A stretch of DNA of 64,000 bases from Cafeteria roenbergensis (GCA_008330645.1 VLTN01000009.1:1-64000); one strand, 5' to 3'. Shown: positions 9,943-21,200, counted from the stretch's first letter. Notes: generated by a model from the letters alone, not told the origin. Translations and numbers: made by a program.

Positions 9943-10657
9943 TCTGCTGGCCTGGGGCAACTAGGGAGCTTCAAGCTTCGTCCCGATGTGCCGGCACGCG
10001 CGAGGCTGGGGGCGAGGGGAGCTCGGGGACCAAAGCTCGCGAGGCGCGAGGTGGTCTCGCAATCGCCCGACAAGGGCAGAGTGATCTGCTGGCAACGCCT
10101 CCGCGTGCATTTTTTGCCGTCGCATGCTCTGCTGCCTCCCGACTCGCGAGGCGTCGCGACGTTTTGCTTGCCAGCTGTGATCCTCTTCCGCTGAGGCTTT
10201 GCGAGAGGCGGGGGAAACAAGGGGCACGTCGTCTGCAGCGCAGAACGGCACGCGGCCACGGATCTCAAGCCATCGTGCGCGCGGCTGCGTGGCGGTGCGC
10301 GTGCCGGAGAGCGGGCGAGGGCGGTGGCCCGCCCTGCCTGGCAGCGGTGCTTTGGGGCTGACGTGGCGCATGCGCAACGGAGGGGGAGTTCTTGCTCCCC
10401 GGCCGGCAGCTGTGCTTTGGGGCTGACGTGGCGCATGCGCAACGGAGGGGGATGGCCATGGCTGGCAGCGGCGCGAGTCGCTTCGGGCAAACGTAGCCAC
10501 GGAGCCAAAAGCAGCCAGGCAGCCAAAAGCCGACACATTCGCTCGTTCACACAGCTGCCGCGACTCGCGCGGGGCAACTTTTGTCTCCCGCCAAACGCGG
10601 CGGCAGTGCCATGCAATCAAAGGTGCTTGTGCGTCCCGGCGCCCGAGGAAGCAGGCG
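9943..10657. other. Intergenic region upstream of the glycoside hydrolase
   Basis: This lies between the hydrolase ATG (transcribed leftward) and the TAG of the membrane/SAM gene. It should hold the hydrolase promoter and 5' UTR plus the neighbour's 3' UTR. The notable content is the duplicated element at 10340-10453. No coding region is supported. Confidence 0.6.
10340..10453. promoter_or_regulatory. Duplicated promoter-like element with TGACGTGG and GCGCATGCGC
   Basis: Two nearly identical blocks of about 49 bp start at 10340 and 10405, exactly 65 bp apart. Each holds TGCTTTGGGGCTGACGTGG followed at once by CGCATGCGCAACGGAGGGG. TGACGTGG is a bZIP (CRE/G-box-like) core. GCGCATGCGC is a palindrome of the kind bound by NRF1-type factors in animals. 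A weaker third start (GGCAGCGGCGC) lies near 10463. The element is about 400-510 bp upstream of the hydrolase ATG. Binding factors in this organism are inferred only. Confidence 0.45.
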
Positions 10658-13600
10658 CTACTCCGCTGCCAGACCAAGGAGGGCGAAGGCGCCAGGCGCG
10701 TGGTGGGGCCGCTCAGGAGCCTCGGGCTGCTCTTCAAAGTCGAGTGCCCGGGCGGTGGGGCTTGCTGGCCCGCTTCCGCCTGCCGACCCCGGCAGGACTT
10801 CGGCCGCCTCACGGGAGAAGGCGTTGGCGAACACGCCGTCACTCGCGAGGCTCTCGCGGCGGAAAGGCGCACTGGCCTCGGACTCCAGCCCTGTGGCTGA
10901 CGCGTCCAGGTCCGCCTGGGGCGGCTCCGGCCGCGCGCCCTCGCGCTCCGAAAACGAGGGCAGGGAGAAGCGCGCGGGCACGGCGGCCGCGTGCCCCGCC
11001 GCAGCTGCGCCGCCGGCGTCGTCGTCGTGGTTGTCGCTCTCGTCGCGAGCGTCTTCGGCCTCCTCGTCCGCTGACCGGCCCGCGGGGAGCCGGGGGGGCG
11101 TTTGCGGCCTGGGCCGGCCGACCGCCGCTGACGCCCCCGTGGTGCCGAGGGCGGCGAGCTGCTGTTCGATCCGCGCGACCAGCGCCTCGCGAGCAGTCTG
11201 GCGGGTCAGTCCGAATCCCAGGATGACGTCATCGGCGCGGAACGGCCTGCGCCTGAAGAGCAGCGCGCCATGAAGGCCGCTCCTCGAGAGGCGCTCCAGC
11301 TGCCGCGCGTGGTACACGGGGTCCAGCGGCAGCGCCGCGCGCAGCCAGCTGACGACGTGGTGGTTGGTCCAGGCCGGCAGGTGGTCAGGGAGGGCGGGCC
11401 GGGGAACCCATCGCTCCCGCCTGAGCTCAGCAATCTCGCCCTTGAGGTCGAAGCCGTGCCGCCGCAGGAGGCTCACGCCCGCCCGGAGCGACCGCCGGTG
11501 AAGCGACGACGTGACGCCAATGGCCGCAAAGTCGGACTCGCGGCGCATCCCGGCCAGGCGGTGGGGCGTGATGCCGGCCCGGCCGAAGAGCGGCCCGAGC
11601 TGCGGCAGCCCCACCTGGGCCAGCCAGACGCTCCAGACCCAGTCAGGCCGCAGCCTGTCCACGCGCCGCTCCGTCGCGGCCAGGGACTCGGCGCGCGCGG
11701 CCGCCACCGCGCCGCCCTCAAAGCGGCGGGTGGCCGCTCTGGCCATGCGGAGGGCCCTGTCCTCGGTGCTGTCGTCCGCAGCGGCGTCCAGCACGGAGTC
11801 GTACTCATCCACCTCGGACAGACGGTCGCCGCCACCCGCGCCCGCGCCCGCGCCCGCGCCCGCACCCGCGCCCGCGGCGGGCCTGCCTCCGGCCCCGGAC
11901 GACGACCGCCGCGCCCGCTCCCTCGCCGCCGCGCCCGACTGCGACGCCCCGCGAGGCCGCCACGCCCCCGCCTCCTCCACGAGCTCGGCCACCAGCCCGG
12001 CCGCCTCGCCCGCCCCCACGCCCGTCGCCCGCTCAAGGGCGTCCCAGTCCCCGCCCGCGACCGCCCCGCGGAGCCACAGGCGCAGCAGCACCGATCCCTC
12101 CTGCTCGCCCTCAGCCGCGTGCCGGCCCAGCGACAGGGCGGCGGGCGCCGCGGCCGACCCCCACCCCACCACCGCGTCCAGCCACGCCGCCACCTGCTCC
12201 GTGCCCCACTCCGACAGCGGCACCCGCGACCGCCGCAGGTCCACCACCAGCTGCTTGGCAGCAAGGCCCCTCGCCCCGCCCAGCCGCCCGTGGCCTTGCA
12301 CCGACCCCATCCCAGCCACGCCGTCGAACTCCCCAACGCGCGGCGCCGTGGCGCCGCGGGACGGCCGTCCGCGGCTCCCGGGCTGCTGCTGCTGCTGCTG
12401 CTGCTGCGAAAGGCGACGGCTGCTGCCGCCTCCGCCGCCGCCCCGCCCCCGCCCCCGCCCCCGCCCCCGCCCCCGCCCCCGCCTCCGCCGCCGCCGCCGT
12501 CTCCGCCCTGCTGCCCCGACTGCGCCCGCCCAGTCCTCCCCGCGCCACTCCCCGCCCGGCCCAGCGCTCGCTCCGCCTCTGCAAAGTCGAGCCCAATGTC
12601 GGCCATGAGGCTGTCGTCCAGCATGAGGAAGGCGCCCCAGCCGACGCCCCCGACGGCGTCCTCCCCCTCCTCCCAGGCCGGGGGCGAGGGCGGGTGCTGC
12701 TCCAGCGCGCCGCAGATGAGCAGCCCCTGCAGAGCCAGAATGACAACGTCCGCGAGGAGCGCCAGCAGCTGCACCGCCGCCGCCGGCGCGGCGATGAAGA
12801 CGGGATCACAGAGCAGCAGGTCGCACCGCTCGGGGGGCGCCGCGGGGCCTGGCGGGTGCTGGTGGCTGTGGGGGTCGTCGCCCGGGCGGCCGATGCGGAG
12901 GCCTCTGTCCAGGGCCGCGGCCAAAAGAAACGCCGACACCCCGTAGCCGATGGGGACGAGGGCGTCGAAGCGAAGGGGCCGCCACGCGCCCACGCCGGTG
13001 TCGGAGGCTCGGTCCAGCGCCAGCAGCGCGAGGGCCGTGCCCGCTGCCAGCAGCGCCGCAGGGATCGCGGCGACCGGCCACGTCATTCCGGCGGCCGCGG
13101 ACCCCGGGTCCGATTCCGGGGCGAGCGCGGCGGCGTGTGCGGCCGGGAGCAGGGGTGTGGCCACCGCCGCGGCGGCCAGAAGCACCGCCATTCCCGCCGT
13201 GGCCAGGACCGATGCCACGGGTCTGCCCTCGGCAATTGCCACGGCGGTGGCGACCACCACGAGCGCGCCGCCGAGGAGGGTGGCCTGGGCCGCCAGCGGC
13301 GCCGCCTGCACCCAGGGGGCGCTGTCCGCCTCGGCGGGGCCGGAGAGCAGTGTCCCGTCCGCCGTGAGCGCCCACAGCAGCAGGGAGGCCACAGCGCCGG
13401 GCCCGCTCGACGCCAGAAGCGAGGCGACCCAGCCGGCCGCCAGGTGGGTCATTCGGGCCGTGCCGGTGGTGTCGTTGTGCGGGGCGGACATGCACGCTGC
13501 CACGGCGGCGGGGAGGGGAAGGGTGAGAGACACCAGGATCAGGAGCGACGCCTGAGCGACGGTCCACCCTTCCCACGCCCCACTGCCGCCGCCACTGCCG

Positions 13601-15382
13601 CCGCCACTGCCGCCGGCGTCGGGGAGCGGGTTAGCCAGCTCCTGCAGCCTCCACGCCAGCATGGCGAGCCCTCCCAGCCTGGCAGCGCCCGTGAGCGCTC
13701 GGAGGCCTTGCAGGCCGGCCACTGGAGGCGTGCCCTCCGCAAAGGGCGCGGCGGCAGCCCACCGCTCGCCGTCCGCGGCCTCCCACCCGCCTGCCCTGCC
13801 CGTTCCGGCGGAAGCCCTCCTGCTCGCCCCAGCAGCCGTCGCCCCGGCGGGGGCGCCGTCCGCCTGCGGGAATGACCCGTACCCGGCGTGAGGGCCCTCC
13901 GCGAACGACACCGCCTTGGAGCGGACGGCGGGGTCCGCGGCCGTGGTGGGAGGGGCCACGTGGGGCGGCGGTGGCGCCGGGAGGAGGCGCTCCTGCCACC
14001 CGGACTCGCCAGCGGCGCCCGCCTTGCCGGGCAGAGCAAGCCCGCCGTCCGCGCCCCCGCCCCAGCCGGAGCGGCCGCGGCTGCGGCGGCGGCCGTCCAC
14101 GCTAACGCCCCTGGCTGACGCGATCGCGGACGACCGTCGGCCGGTGCCCCGCCTCACGCCGGCGATGAGGGCGCCAGCGTGGCCGGCAACGCGCGCGTGA
14201 TTACCATGCCCGCTCGCCGAGGTGACCACCCCCCTCGGAGGGGTGAGCGACGCGCAAAGGTACACAAACGCCGCGCCCGTGGTGATCCAAATGGATGCGC
14301 GCTCCCAGTCCGTGCCGAACGCGCTGGACGAGGCGAGGCGGGGCAGCACGGCCACGAGCGCGAGACCCCACGCCCACCGCACCGCAGCGCCCTCTCCTCG
14401 TCGCCGAAGCGCGACGACGGTGCCGCAGACGAGCTGCACGAGCGCCAGCGCCAGGAGCACGCACTGGTCCAGCACGTGGATGGACCACTGGCTGAAGCCG
14501 CTCGCCAGCGCAGCAACTGCGGGGACCGCGGCGAGCACGACAGCGGCGCAGACGGATTGCGCTGGGCGCGCGCGGGCTTGCAGGGGGCCAGGACTGCAGC
14601 GATGCAGGAGCATGGCGCGTTGGGGCAGCGCGCCGGTGGCCCGCAAGGCGGCCCGTTCGGCAACGCCGGCGGGCACCTTTGGGCCTGCAGAGGCGGCCGA
14701 GCTCTCCCCCGCTCGCCCCTTCCCCCCGCGCCCCGCCCCCTGGGGCCCGCGCTGCCCCAGAGCTCGAGCAAAGCCGCCCGCACGCGCCTACCCGGCAGCG
14801 AGGAGGCGCAGCGCTGCCGCTGCTGCTTGGCGCCGCAAAGCCGCCAGGCTCACCGGGTCCAGCGACGAGGAAGACCAGCGGCGCAACTCGAGCTGCAACG
14901 ACGCACCGCGAGCGGCAAGGCGCGTCCCAGCTCGGATCCGCGTGGCTGTCCCTGGTGCGCAGCGCGCGCACCACAAGCGCCAGGGTCGCCAGCGCGACGG
15001 CCCCGTCGAAGCTAAACGCCTCGAACACCCAGTTGCGGCGGTCCTTGAGCGCGCTGGGGACGCTTTCCCCCCACTCCGGGGGCAGCATGGCCCAGAGAGG
15101 GCCCAAGCCCCGCGGCGACGGCCCACCCGGCGGCGGCGGCTCAACCCAGGTGGGTGCTGATCGCGCCCCTGGTGCAAGGGCTTGGCCCCTTGCCCGCGCG
15201 GCGAGCACCGTGGGTGCGCGGGGCTGCCCTCGGGAACTGGTTTTCGGCGCCGGCTCTGCCGCATCGCGGGCGCGGCCAAGTTGAAGCGCGCGGGCGCTGG
15301 CGTTCATGGCGCGCAGCGCTGTGCGGCGCGGCGCCGGGCGGGAGCGGCGGCCCGCTGAGCTGACTGGTTGGGCGGCGTGCAT
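10658..15382 (-). CDS. Multi-pass membrane protein fused to three liprin-like SAM domains
   Basis: Exon 1 runs from the first in-frame ATG (15382; 15307 and 15088 are alternatives) to 14854. A 169-bp intron (GTGAGC at 14853, CTCTGCAG ending 14685) joins in phase to exon 2 from 14684. The N-terminal half has about 13 hydrophobic spans, e.g. DGAVALATLALVVRAL, VCAAVVLAAVPAVAALASG, LDQCVLLALALVQLVCG, IPAALLAAGTALALLAL and VQLLALLADVVILALQGLL, with a long hydrophilic loop at about 14230-13720. After a Gly/Ser/Gln-rich linker the C-terminal half has three SAM-like domains: LSEWGTEQVAAWLDAVVGW (from about 12200), WLAQVGLPQLGPLFG to SLHRRSLRAGVSLLRRHGFD (about 11640-11450), and WTNHHVVSWL to SGLHGALL to ARIEQQLAALGT (about 11375-11150). 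The last two match liprin SAM2 and SAM3 in order and key residues. The reading frame changes in the low-complexity tract at about 12380-12520. No consensus intron fits there, so an indel in the tract, a hidden intron, or two separate genes remain possible. Confidence 0.65.
12378..12520. repeat. (CCCCGC)n and (CTG)8 low-complexity tracts where the SAM gene changes frame
   Basis: On the plus strand, eight CTG units (12383-12406) are followed by a CCCCGC repeat (about 12440-12480) and CCG-rich sequence. On the coding strand these read as Ser or Gln runs and as Gly runs, depending on frame. Such tracts are prone to length error in replication and in assembly, so this is the natural place to suspect an indel between the membrane half and the SAM half. 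Confidence 0.85.
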
Positions 15383-15560
15383 GGAGAGGCGTGCGCGGCT
15401 GCTCGCGCTGCAAGCTGCTGCTGTTTGAGGCAAGCTCCGGCACTCCCGAGCAAAGCGTTTCGACAAGCTGTTGTGCAACCGAGCCCAGCCCCCCCCCGCC
15501 CCCCCGCCCCGCAATGGGCCCGTCGCAGACGCGGGGGTTCTGTTCTGGCGGCCCGCCTCG

Positions 15561-18005
15561 TCACAGCTCCACGCCGTCGTCGCGCAGGTCGCAGCGCACC
15601 TCGTCGAGCGTGCGGAGCAACTCGTCGGGAGTGGCGCTGGCGTCTTCCAGCGGCAGGCTCTCCAGCGTGGCCTGCACGAAGGCGCGCTGCTCTGCCTCCA
15701 TAAACACCGTGCCGTGTGAGGTCACGTGGTGGGCCATGGCCGCGAAGCCGCAGGCCGGCTCGTCGCAGTCGTCCGCACCCGCCGCGCCCCCGCCCGCCGC
15801 ACAGGCCGCGCTCGCCTCCTTGGCCGCGGTGCGGAGCGACCACTGCACCAGGTCGGCCAGCCACGCCTCCTGCGCCTCCTTGGCGTCCGCGGCCGCCGCG
15901 CCGCCCCCCCGCCCGAGAAAGTACCGGAGCGCAGACGCGGCCTCATCCTCCTCCGTGGCCGGCGCCACGCGCGCAAAATCGCGCAGGGGCGCGTCTGCCT
16001 CCGCCGGCGCCGCGGCCGCGTCCCCCGCCCTGTTGAACGCATCCAGGGCCCTGTCCAGCGCGATCGTCGAGTCCAGCCCGCCCGTGGACCGGTGCCGGCG
16101 GTGAAGGCCCTCCCCCGCACGGCCCCCCGCCTCGGCCTCGACAGCAGCGGCGCCAGCGCCCACGCCGGCTGCGCCGAGCGCCGCCCCGTCCGTGCGGCGA
16201 GCCGCGTGGAGGCCCCGCGCCGGCCAGCCCTCCTCCGGCAGCTCGTGGTTCCACACCCGCGGTTTCGCGGCGCCGTGGGGAGCAAGAGGCTGGCCGAGCG
16301 GGCCGGAGGACGCGCCGCTCGCCGCAGAGGCCTGGCCTCCGGCCCGGCCCAGCATCATCGCGGCGCGGCGGTTGCCGGTGAGCGCGGGGCCGGCGCTGGC
16401 AACGGGCGCGGCCGCCCCCGCAGCGCCCTCCGGGACGTCTTGCTGCTCAGCGTCGCTCGCCTGGAAGAGCGGCTCAGCGTCGCTCGCCTGGAAGAGCGGC
16501 TCAGCGTCGCTCGCTGCCGGGCCGCCACGCGCCCCCGCGCAGCTGCTCCCGCCCGCGGTGCCGCGCAGCGAAGATGCAGTGGCTCTGCCGGCGAGACCTG
16601 AAGTGGCGCAGAACCGGTTTCCGCCCACCAGGGCCTCCGGACCGACCCCCAGCGCCTGGCGAAACCGCTTGGGCACGACCTCCCTGACGCAGAGGCGGTG
16701 CGCCTCTGAGCGCGAGAGGGCGGCCCACAGGGCCTCCTCGTCCGGGGGCAGGTTCCTGAAGCCAGGCTGCGTGGTGCCCTTCCCGGCCTGGTCAGGCAGA
16801 GCGCAGGACATGACCAGCACAGGGAGCCAGCTTCCCAGGCGCACCGCCGCGCGGCGGATGCGGCGAAGCAGTGCCGCGTGGCGCGGGGCGGTGGGGTCCA
16901 CCATGGGCGCGAGGAACCGCCTGGTTCGCTCAGCAGCCGCCTCCGTCATGGCCTCGGCGGTGGCGCTGGCCGCATCGCCGCCGGCCCGGGCAACATCCGC
17001 CGACGTGCCCGCCCACAGCGCCGCCGCGCCGCCCCCCACCACCAGCGCAGTGCCCGCCAGCGCCCCCAGCCAGGACCCCTTCTTCATTGATGAGGAGAGC
17101 AGCTGGATGCCGGCGCCGGCCACTCCGGCTCCGGACAGCACGCCCACGCCCGGCGCCAGCACCTCGCCCGTGCGGCGGCCGGCGGCACGGGCCATGTGCT
17201 TGAAGCCCTGCGAAACCGCCAGGCACGCGGTGTCGCTCAGTCCGTTGAGCGGCGGGTCCAGCATCAGCAGAGCCCGCGGCAGCCTGAAAACGCGGCCAGC
17301 CGTAGCGGCCGCCCCGCCGCCGCTGGAGGAGGGGGACGCCGGGCTCGCAGGCCCGTCCGGCCCGCCCGCGAGCTCGCCCGGGCCGTCCGCCGCGGCGAGG
17401 TCGCGTTCCCTCGAAGCCCCGGGGCTCCCGCCGCCGCGCTCGTTCGACACGGACTTGCCGCAATCGCCGCTGCTGTCTCCGCAGCCGCCGCTCCCCGCAG
17501 GCAGCACGCGCGCGCCAGCGCCGTCGCAGTCCAAAGGCCCGGGCCACCCCCCCACGCCGGCCGCGTCCAGGGCCTCACCCAGAGCGGAGCAGACCACGAG
17601 GCCACCCATCGAGTGCGTGATGACCACGCAGTCGGCCAGGCTCAGGCCCCGGGACTCCAAGTCGGCCGCCAGCGCCTCCAGCACAGCCCTCGCGGTCGGT
17701 TCGAAGTCGTGGGTGCACCGGTATGCCACCATCAGAGCCTGCTTGCCGCCTTGGAACAGTTCCGGAAGCGCGCCGAACACGGTGCCCACGCGCGGCGTGC
17801 CCTTGGCTGGCCCGTCCGCGTGGCAGTAGACGCGGGCCAGCTTGCCGTCCTTGCCAGAGTAGCCAGGGCCCAGGCTCCAGCGGTGGGCGTTGAAGCCGTG
17901 GACGAACACACCCCACACGTGGGGGCTGAACACTGGCCTGCCCACTCCTGCTCGCTTGTCCTCTGGCCCGGGGCCAGACGATGCCGCCGAATCGTTGCTT
18001 TCCAT
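15561..18005 (-). CDS. Lipase-like alpha/beta-hydrolase
   Basis: An 814-aa protein from the ATG at 18005 (MESNDSAASSG). An open frame continues upstream but without a better ATG. Its start has the alpha/beta-hydrolase fold signature: VWGVFVHGFNAHRW (about 29-42, HG oxyanion-hole motif) and CVVITHSMGGLVV (about 128-140), where the Ser of HSMGG is the likely nucleophile. LMLDPPLNG around residue 240 may supply the acid region. A hydrophobic stretch (LGALAGTALVVGGGAAALWAG, about 308-328) could be one membrane segment or a lid. The remaining half is Ala/Gly-rich with a short 9-aa repeat (SDAEPLFQA) and a conserved-looking C-terminus (DELLRTLDEVRCDL). It most resembles DUF676/PGAP1-type hydrolases that act on lipids or acyl groups. 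The substrate is unknown. It is divergent from the armadillo gene, with 254 bp between the ATGs. Confidence 0.75.
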   Translation of the reverse strand: MESNDSAASSGPGPEDKRAGVGRPVFSPHVWGVFVHGFNAHRWSLGPGYSGKDGKLARVYCHADGPAKGTPRVGTVFGALPELFQGGKQALMVAYRCTHDFEPTARAVLEALAADLESRGLSLADCVVITHSMGGLVVCSALGEALDAAGVGGWPGPLDCDGAGARVLPAGSGGCGDSSGDCGKSVSNERGGGSPGASRERDLAAADGPGELAGGPDGPASPASPSSSGGGAAATAGRVFRLPRALLMLDPPLNGLSDTACLAVSQGFKHMARAAGRRTGEVLAPGVGVLSGAGVAGAGIQLLSSSMKKGSWLGALAGTALVVGGGAAALWAGTSADVARAGGDAASATAEAMTEAAAERTRRFLAPMVDPTAPRHAALLRRIRRAAVRLGSWLPVLVMSCALPDQAGKGTTQPGFRNLPPDEEALWAALSRSEAHRLCVREVVPKRFRQALGVGPEALVGGNRFCATSGLAGRATASSLRGTAGGSSCAGARGGPAASDAEPLFQASDAEPLFQASDAEQQDVPEGAAGAAAPVASAGPALTGNRRAAMMLGRAGGQASAASGASSGPLGQPLAPHGAAKPRVWNHELPEEGWPARGLHAARRTDGAALGAAGVGAGAAAVEAEAGGRAGEGLHRRHRSTGGLDSTIALDRALDAFNRAGDAAAAPAEADAPLRDFARVAPATEEDEAASALRYFLGRGGGAAAADAKEAQEAWLADLVQWSLRTAAKEASAACAAGGGAAGADDCDEPACGFAAMAHHVTSHGTVFMEAEQRAFVQATLESLPLEDASATPDELLRTLDEVRCDLRDDGVEL
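16446..16513 (-). repeat. 27-bp tandem repeat (SDAEPLFQA x 2.5) inside the hydrolase gene
   Basis: The coding unit for SDAEPLFQA is repeated twice, plus a third partial copy (SDAEQQ), with virtually no substitutions. This indicates a recent in-frame duplication in a disordered segment. Confidence 0.85.
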
Positions 18006-18259
18006 TTCGTACTGACGCTTACTTTTCCCCCAAACGCCGCAACTAGCACTCCCCAGCCGGGCGGGGCGGGGCGAGCCCCTGGGATGCCTGGCCGAGTGGC
18101 GGAAAGCCGAGAGTCGGCGCACGTGGAGAACTTGCTTGCGACCAGGCAAATATTGTTATTTTCTGCGCCGGCCCGCCGACGGTTGCACCCGCGGCCACAG
18201 CCCGCCGGCGCCCCGCGGCGCGCACCAGGGGCGGGCGGTCGGTGTTGTCTCCGTCTATC
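18006..18259. promoter_or_regulatory. Shared divergent promoter region of the hydrolase and armadillo genes
   Basis: Only 254 bp separate the two ATGs, which face away from each other. The middle (18140-18175) is an AT-rich patch, including ATATTGTTATTTTC, in otherwise very GC-rich DNA. That is what one would expect of a nucleosome-poor bidirectional promoter. No single transcription-factor site is claimed. Confidence 0.5.
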
Positions 18260-21200
18260 ATGGCCAGCGACCTCAGGGAGTCGGAGCACGAGGTTGCGGC
18301 CGGTGATGTGGGTGAGCTCTTTTTTTGTGTGTTTGTGTTTTTGGTCAGGCGCAAACGGCGCGCGACTGCTTTGCCAGCGCGGCCTGGACGTTTCGTCGGG
18401 CAGTTCCGGCAGCGCACTTGAGGTGCTCCCTTGGCGTCCCCGCTTGGCGCGCGGGATGGCGGGCTGCGCGGGACGGTCCCAGGTGACCCGCCGCGCGCAC
18501 CGGGGCAAGCTCCGCCGTTGCGCTCCGACGCACCACGCGCCGCCGCCACCTGCGCGTGCTTCGGAGACCCCCTTTTGCAGTGGAGCGGACGCGCTTGCTC
18601 GGCGAGCGGTCGTTTTACGTGGTCTCCCGGATGGTCGACCCGGTGGAGCCCGCGCCGAACAAGCACTGGGCGATGGTCCGGCGCCTCGGCGCAGAGACGC
18701 GCAGAGTGCAGCACTCGCCCGAGGTACGGTGAGAGCCGCCACACACACACCGCAAGCTGCAGCGCCAGCGGCAGTGCCCCCTCGCCCCACCTCTCGCGCC
18801 CGGCTCGTGCCGCGCCGCTGCCCCGAGCGCCGCTGCCCCGACTGCCTGCTGCCCCGACTGCCTGTTGCCCCAAGCACTGCTGCCCCGACTGCCTGCTGCC
18901 CCAACCGGACCGTCGCTCGCAGGGTGATGTCTTTGAGCGATTCGCTCGCAACCACCCAGGCCGTCGCTCTGGCCGTGAGGGACGCGCCCTGGGCCGCCGA
19001 CGAGGAGCTTGCCGTGGTGGCCGAGCACGGCGCAGCGGCGGAGGGCGGCGCCACTGCCACCACCACCAGCAGCGGCGGGGGCGGCGGCGGGGTGGGGTCT
19101 CCAGTGGGCGGGGCGCCGCTGCCCCCGCCGCCCGTCGCCGTGTCCTCCGGCGCGGCGTCCGACCCGCTCATGGGCTGGCCGGAGCCTGAGGCGCGCGCGG
19201 CCGTGGACACGCTGGTGGCCGCCGCACTCGCTGCCAGGGGCCCCCTGAAGCGGGCCACGGCCTGCGCGCTGATCAGGCAGCTCTGCCGAACACACCCCAC
19301 CGTGCCAGACCACCTCGTCAACAGACACGTCGCCTCGACGGTCGCCCTGGCCACGCGGCTCCCAGCCGGCGCGAAACCGCAGCAGGCCTCCCCCGCCGCC
19401 TGTCACGTGCTGGCCGCGCTGGCGCCGGAGCAGGCGGTGGCCAGGAAGCTGGCTGCGGCCAGAGGGCTCCAACGCGCGCTCAGGGCGCTGGCCTGGCGCG
19501 AGGCCGTGGCCGCGTCCGTGGTGCAGACGGCATGGCGGCTGCGCAAGATGCCCCCCCTTGCCAGGGAAGTGCCCCCGCCGGGGCGGGCGGCGGCAGGGTC
19601 CTCGGCGTCGCCAGTGGGCCCAGCCGGGGCGGCCCGCGGCAGAGCCGCTGACGGAGCGGCCAGGCAGCGGTTTCAGGGCACTCTCCGCTTCGGGCTCTGC
19701 CGCGAGCGCTGGCGGTGGGTCCGGGCCAGCGGCCAGGCGGCCGGCCTGGGGGGGCTGCGAATCATGTATCTGGTCGACCTGGTGACAGCTGTGATTCGAG
19801 CCGCACGCCCGCTGCGGTGGGGCGACGGGGTGGTGCCGCGGGACGGGCGGGGGCTGGTTCGCGGCGCAGTGGGCGCCGCAGCGGACAGGGAGGAGGGCGA
19901 GGAGGAGGAAGAGGACGACGAGGAGGAGGGCGAGGTGGAGGACGCGGGGGAGGGTGGCGACGACGGGCGGTCCGGCGCCGGCTGGGCAGAGCTGGTGCGG
20001 ATGGTGGAGCTGTCGGGCACGCTGGCGGTGCTGCCGGGGCTGCTTCGGCACGTGCACAGCGGGGCGCGCGCTGCGGCGGGGAGGCTGCTGCTGGAGCTGT
20101 CGCAGGCGCGGTGGATGCGGACGGCGCTGCTCGTGGCTGGCACGGCGGAGGCCGCGGCGGAGGGGCTGGAGGCGCCCGTTCAGTCGTTCGAGGAGGCGCG
20201 AGCGGCTCTGCTGGACTCGTCGGCGTACGACAGCGGCAGCGACGGAGGCGAAGAGGAGGAGGACGAGGAGGACGACGACGGTGGCGAGGAGGAGGAGGAG
20301 GAGGAGGAGGAGGAGGGCAACGGTGGCGGCGGCAGTCGTGACCAGGAGGCGGAGCGGGCACACGAACCGGGCGACGAGGACGAGGACGCATCGGATGAGG
20401 ACGACGAGTATGACGCGCCGGCGGCTGCGGGCGGCGCTGCCCTCGGCGACGAGGCCGCTGCCTCGCCGGGGCGGGCGGCGACGCCAGAGGGTGGTGCCGC
20501 CGCCGGGCCTGCAAGTGAGGAGGACGGCGGCGACGGCGCGAGCGGTGGATTGGGCCACGGGCTAGAGGGCCCTGACGAGGAGGACGCCGAGGAGGAGGGG
20601 GACCTGTGGGCGGGCCTTCATTCCGCCGACCGCCTGGCCGCGCTGGAGCTGTTCGACTCGCTGGCGCGCGGCCCCCCCCACCTCGCTCCCCCTCCGCTGG
20701 CCTCCGCGGGCGACGCCGTCGCCGCTGGCAGCGCTGGGGCCGGGGCTGGGGGCGGGGGCGGGGCCGAGGCCGAAGCGATCGCTCGCAAGGCCGCCCAGGA
20801 GGAGGCTCGCAGACTGGCTCTGCAGGGGCTGAGCGGTGGCGTTGACCAGGGCGCGGAGCCGGCAGAGCTGCTCCTGGACGCCCTGTTCGACGAGGAAGCG
20901 CGCAGGGGAGCCGGCGACGGCCGGCACGTGACCTGGACGGAGGGGCGGCTGCAGGCGCGGCTGTCGGCGCTGCTGGTGGCGGCGCGCAGAGAGGGCCCCG
21001 GGGTGCTCTCGCGCCCGGCAGCGTGCGCCGCCGCCCGCTGGCTCAAGGCCCTCGGGGCGGCGGGAAGGCTGGACGAGCTGCTTGCGATCAAGTCGCCGCA
21101 GCAGCGAGCCGAGGAGGAGGCCTCGGCGGCGCGTCGGCGCGCCGCGCTGGAGGCGGCGGCAGAGCGCGAGGCAGCTGCCCGCGCCACGGAGACGGCGGCG

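Noticed and set aside
11473-12310. Continuation of the membrane-protein frame through the SAM region
   Set aside because: In this frame the sequence is Trp/Arg/Cys-rich and meaningless, while the neighbouring frame encodes the SAM domains.
18815-18907. Short-spaced repeat considered as a regulatory RNA or CRISPR array
   Set aside because: It lies wholly inside a resolved intron, has no spacers, and is explained as a tandem repeat forming the polypyrimidine tract.
17196-18926. Upstream extension of the armadillo frame across the hydrolase gene
   Set aside because: It is antisense to the well-supported hydrolase. The splice-derived ATG at 18260 gives a better N-terminus.
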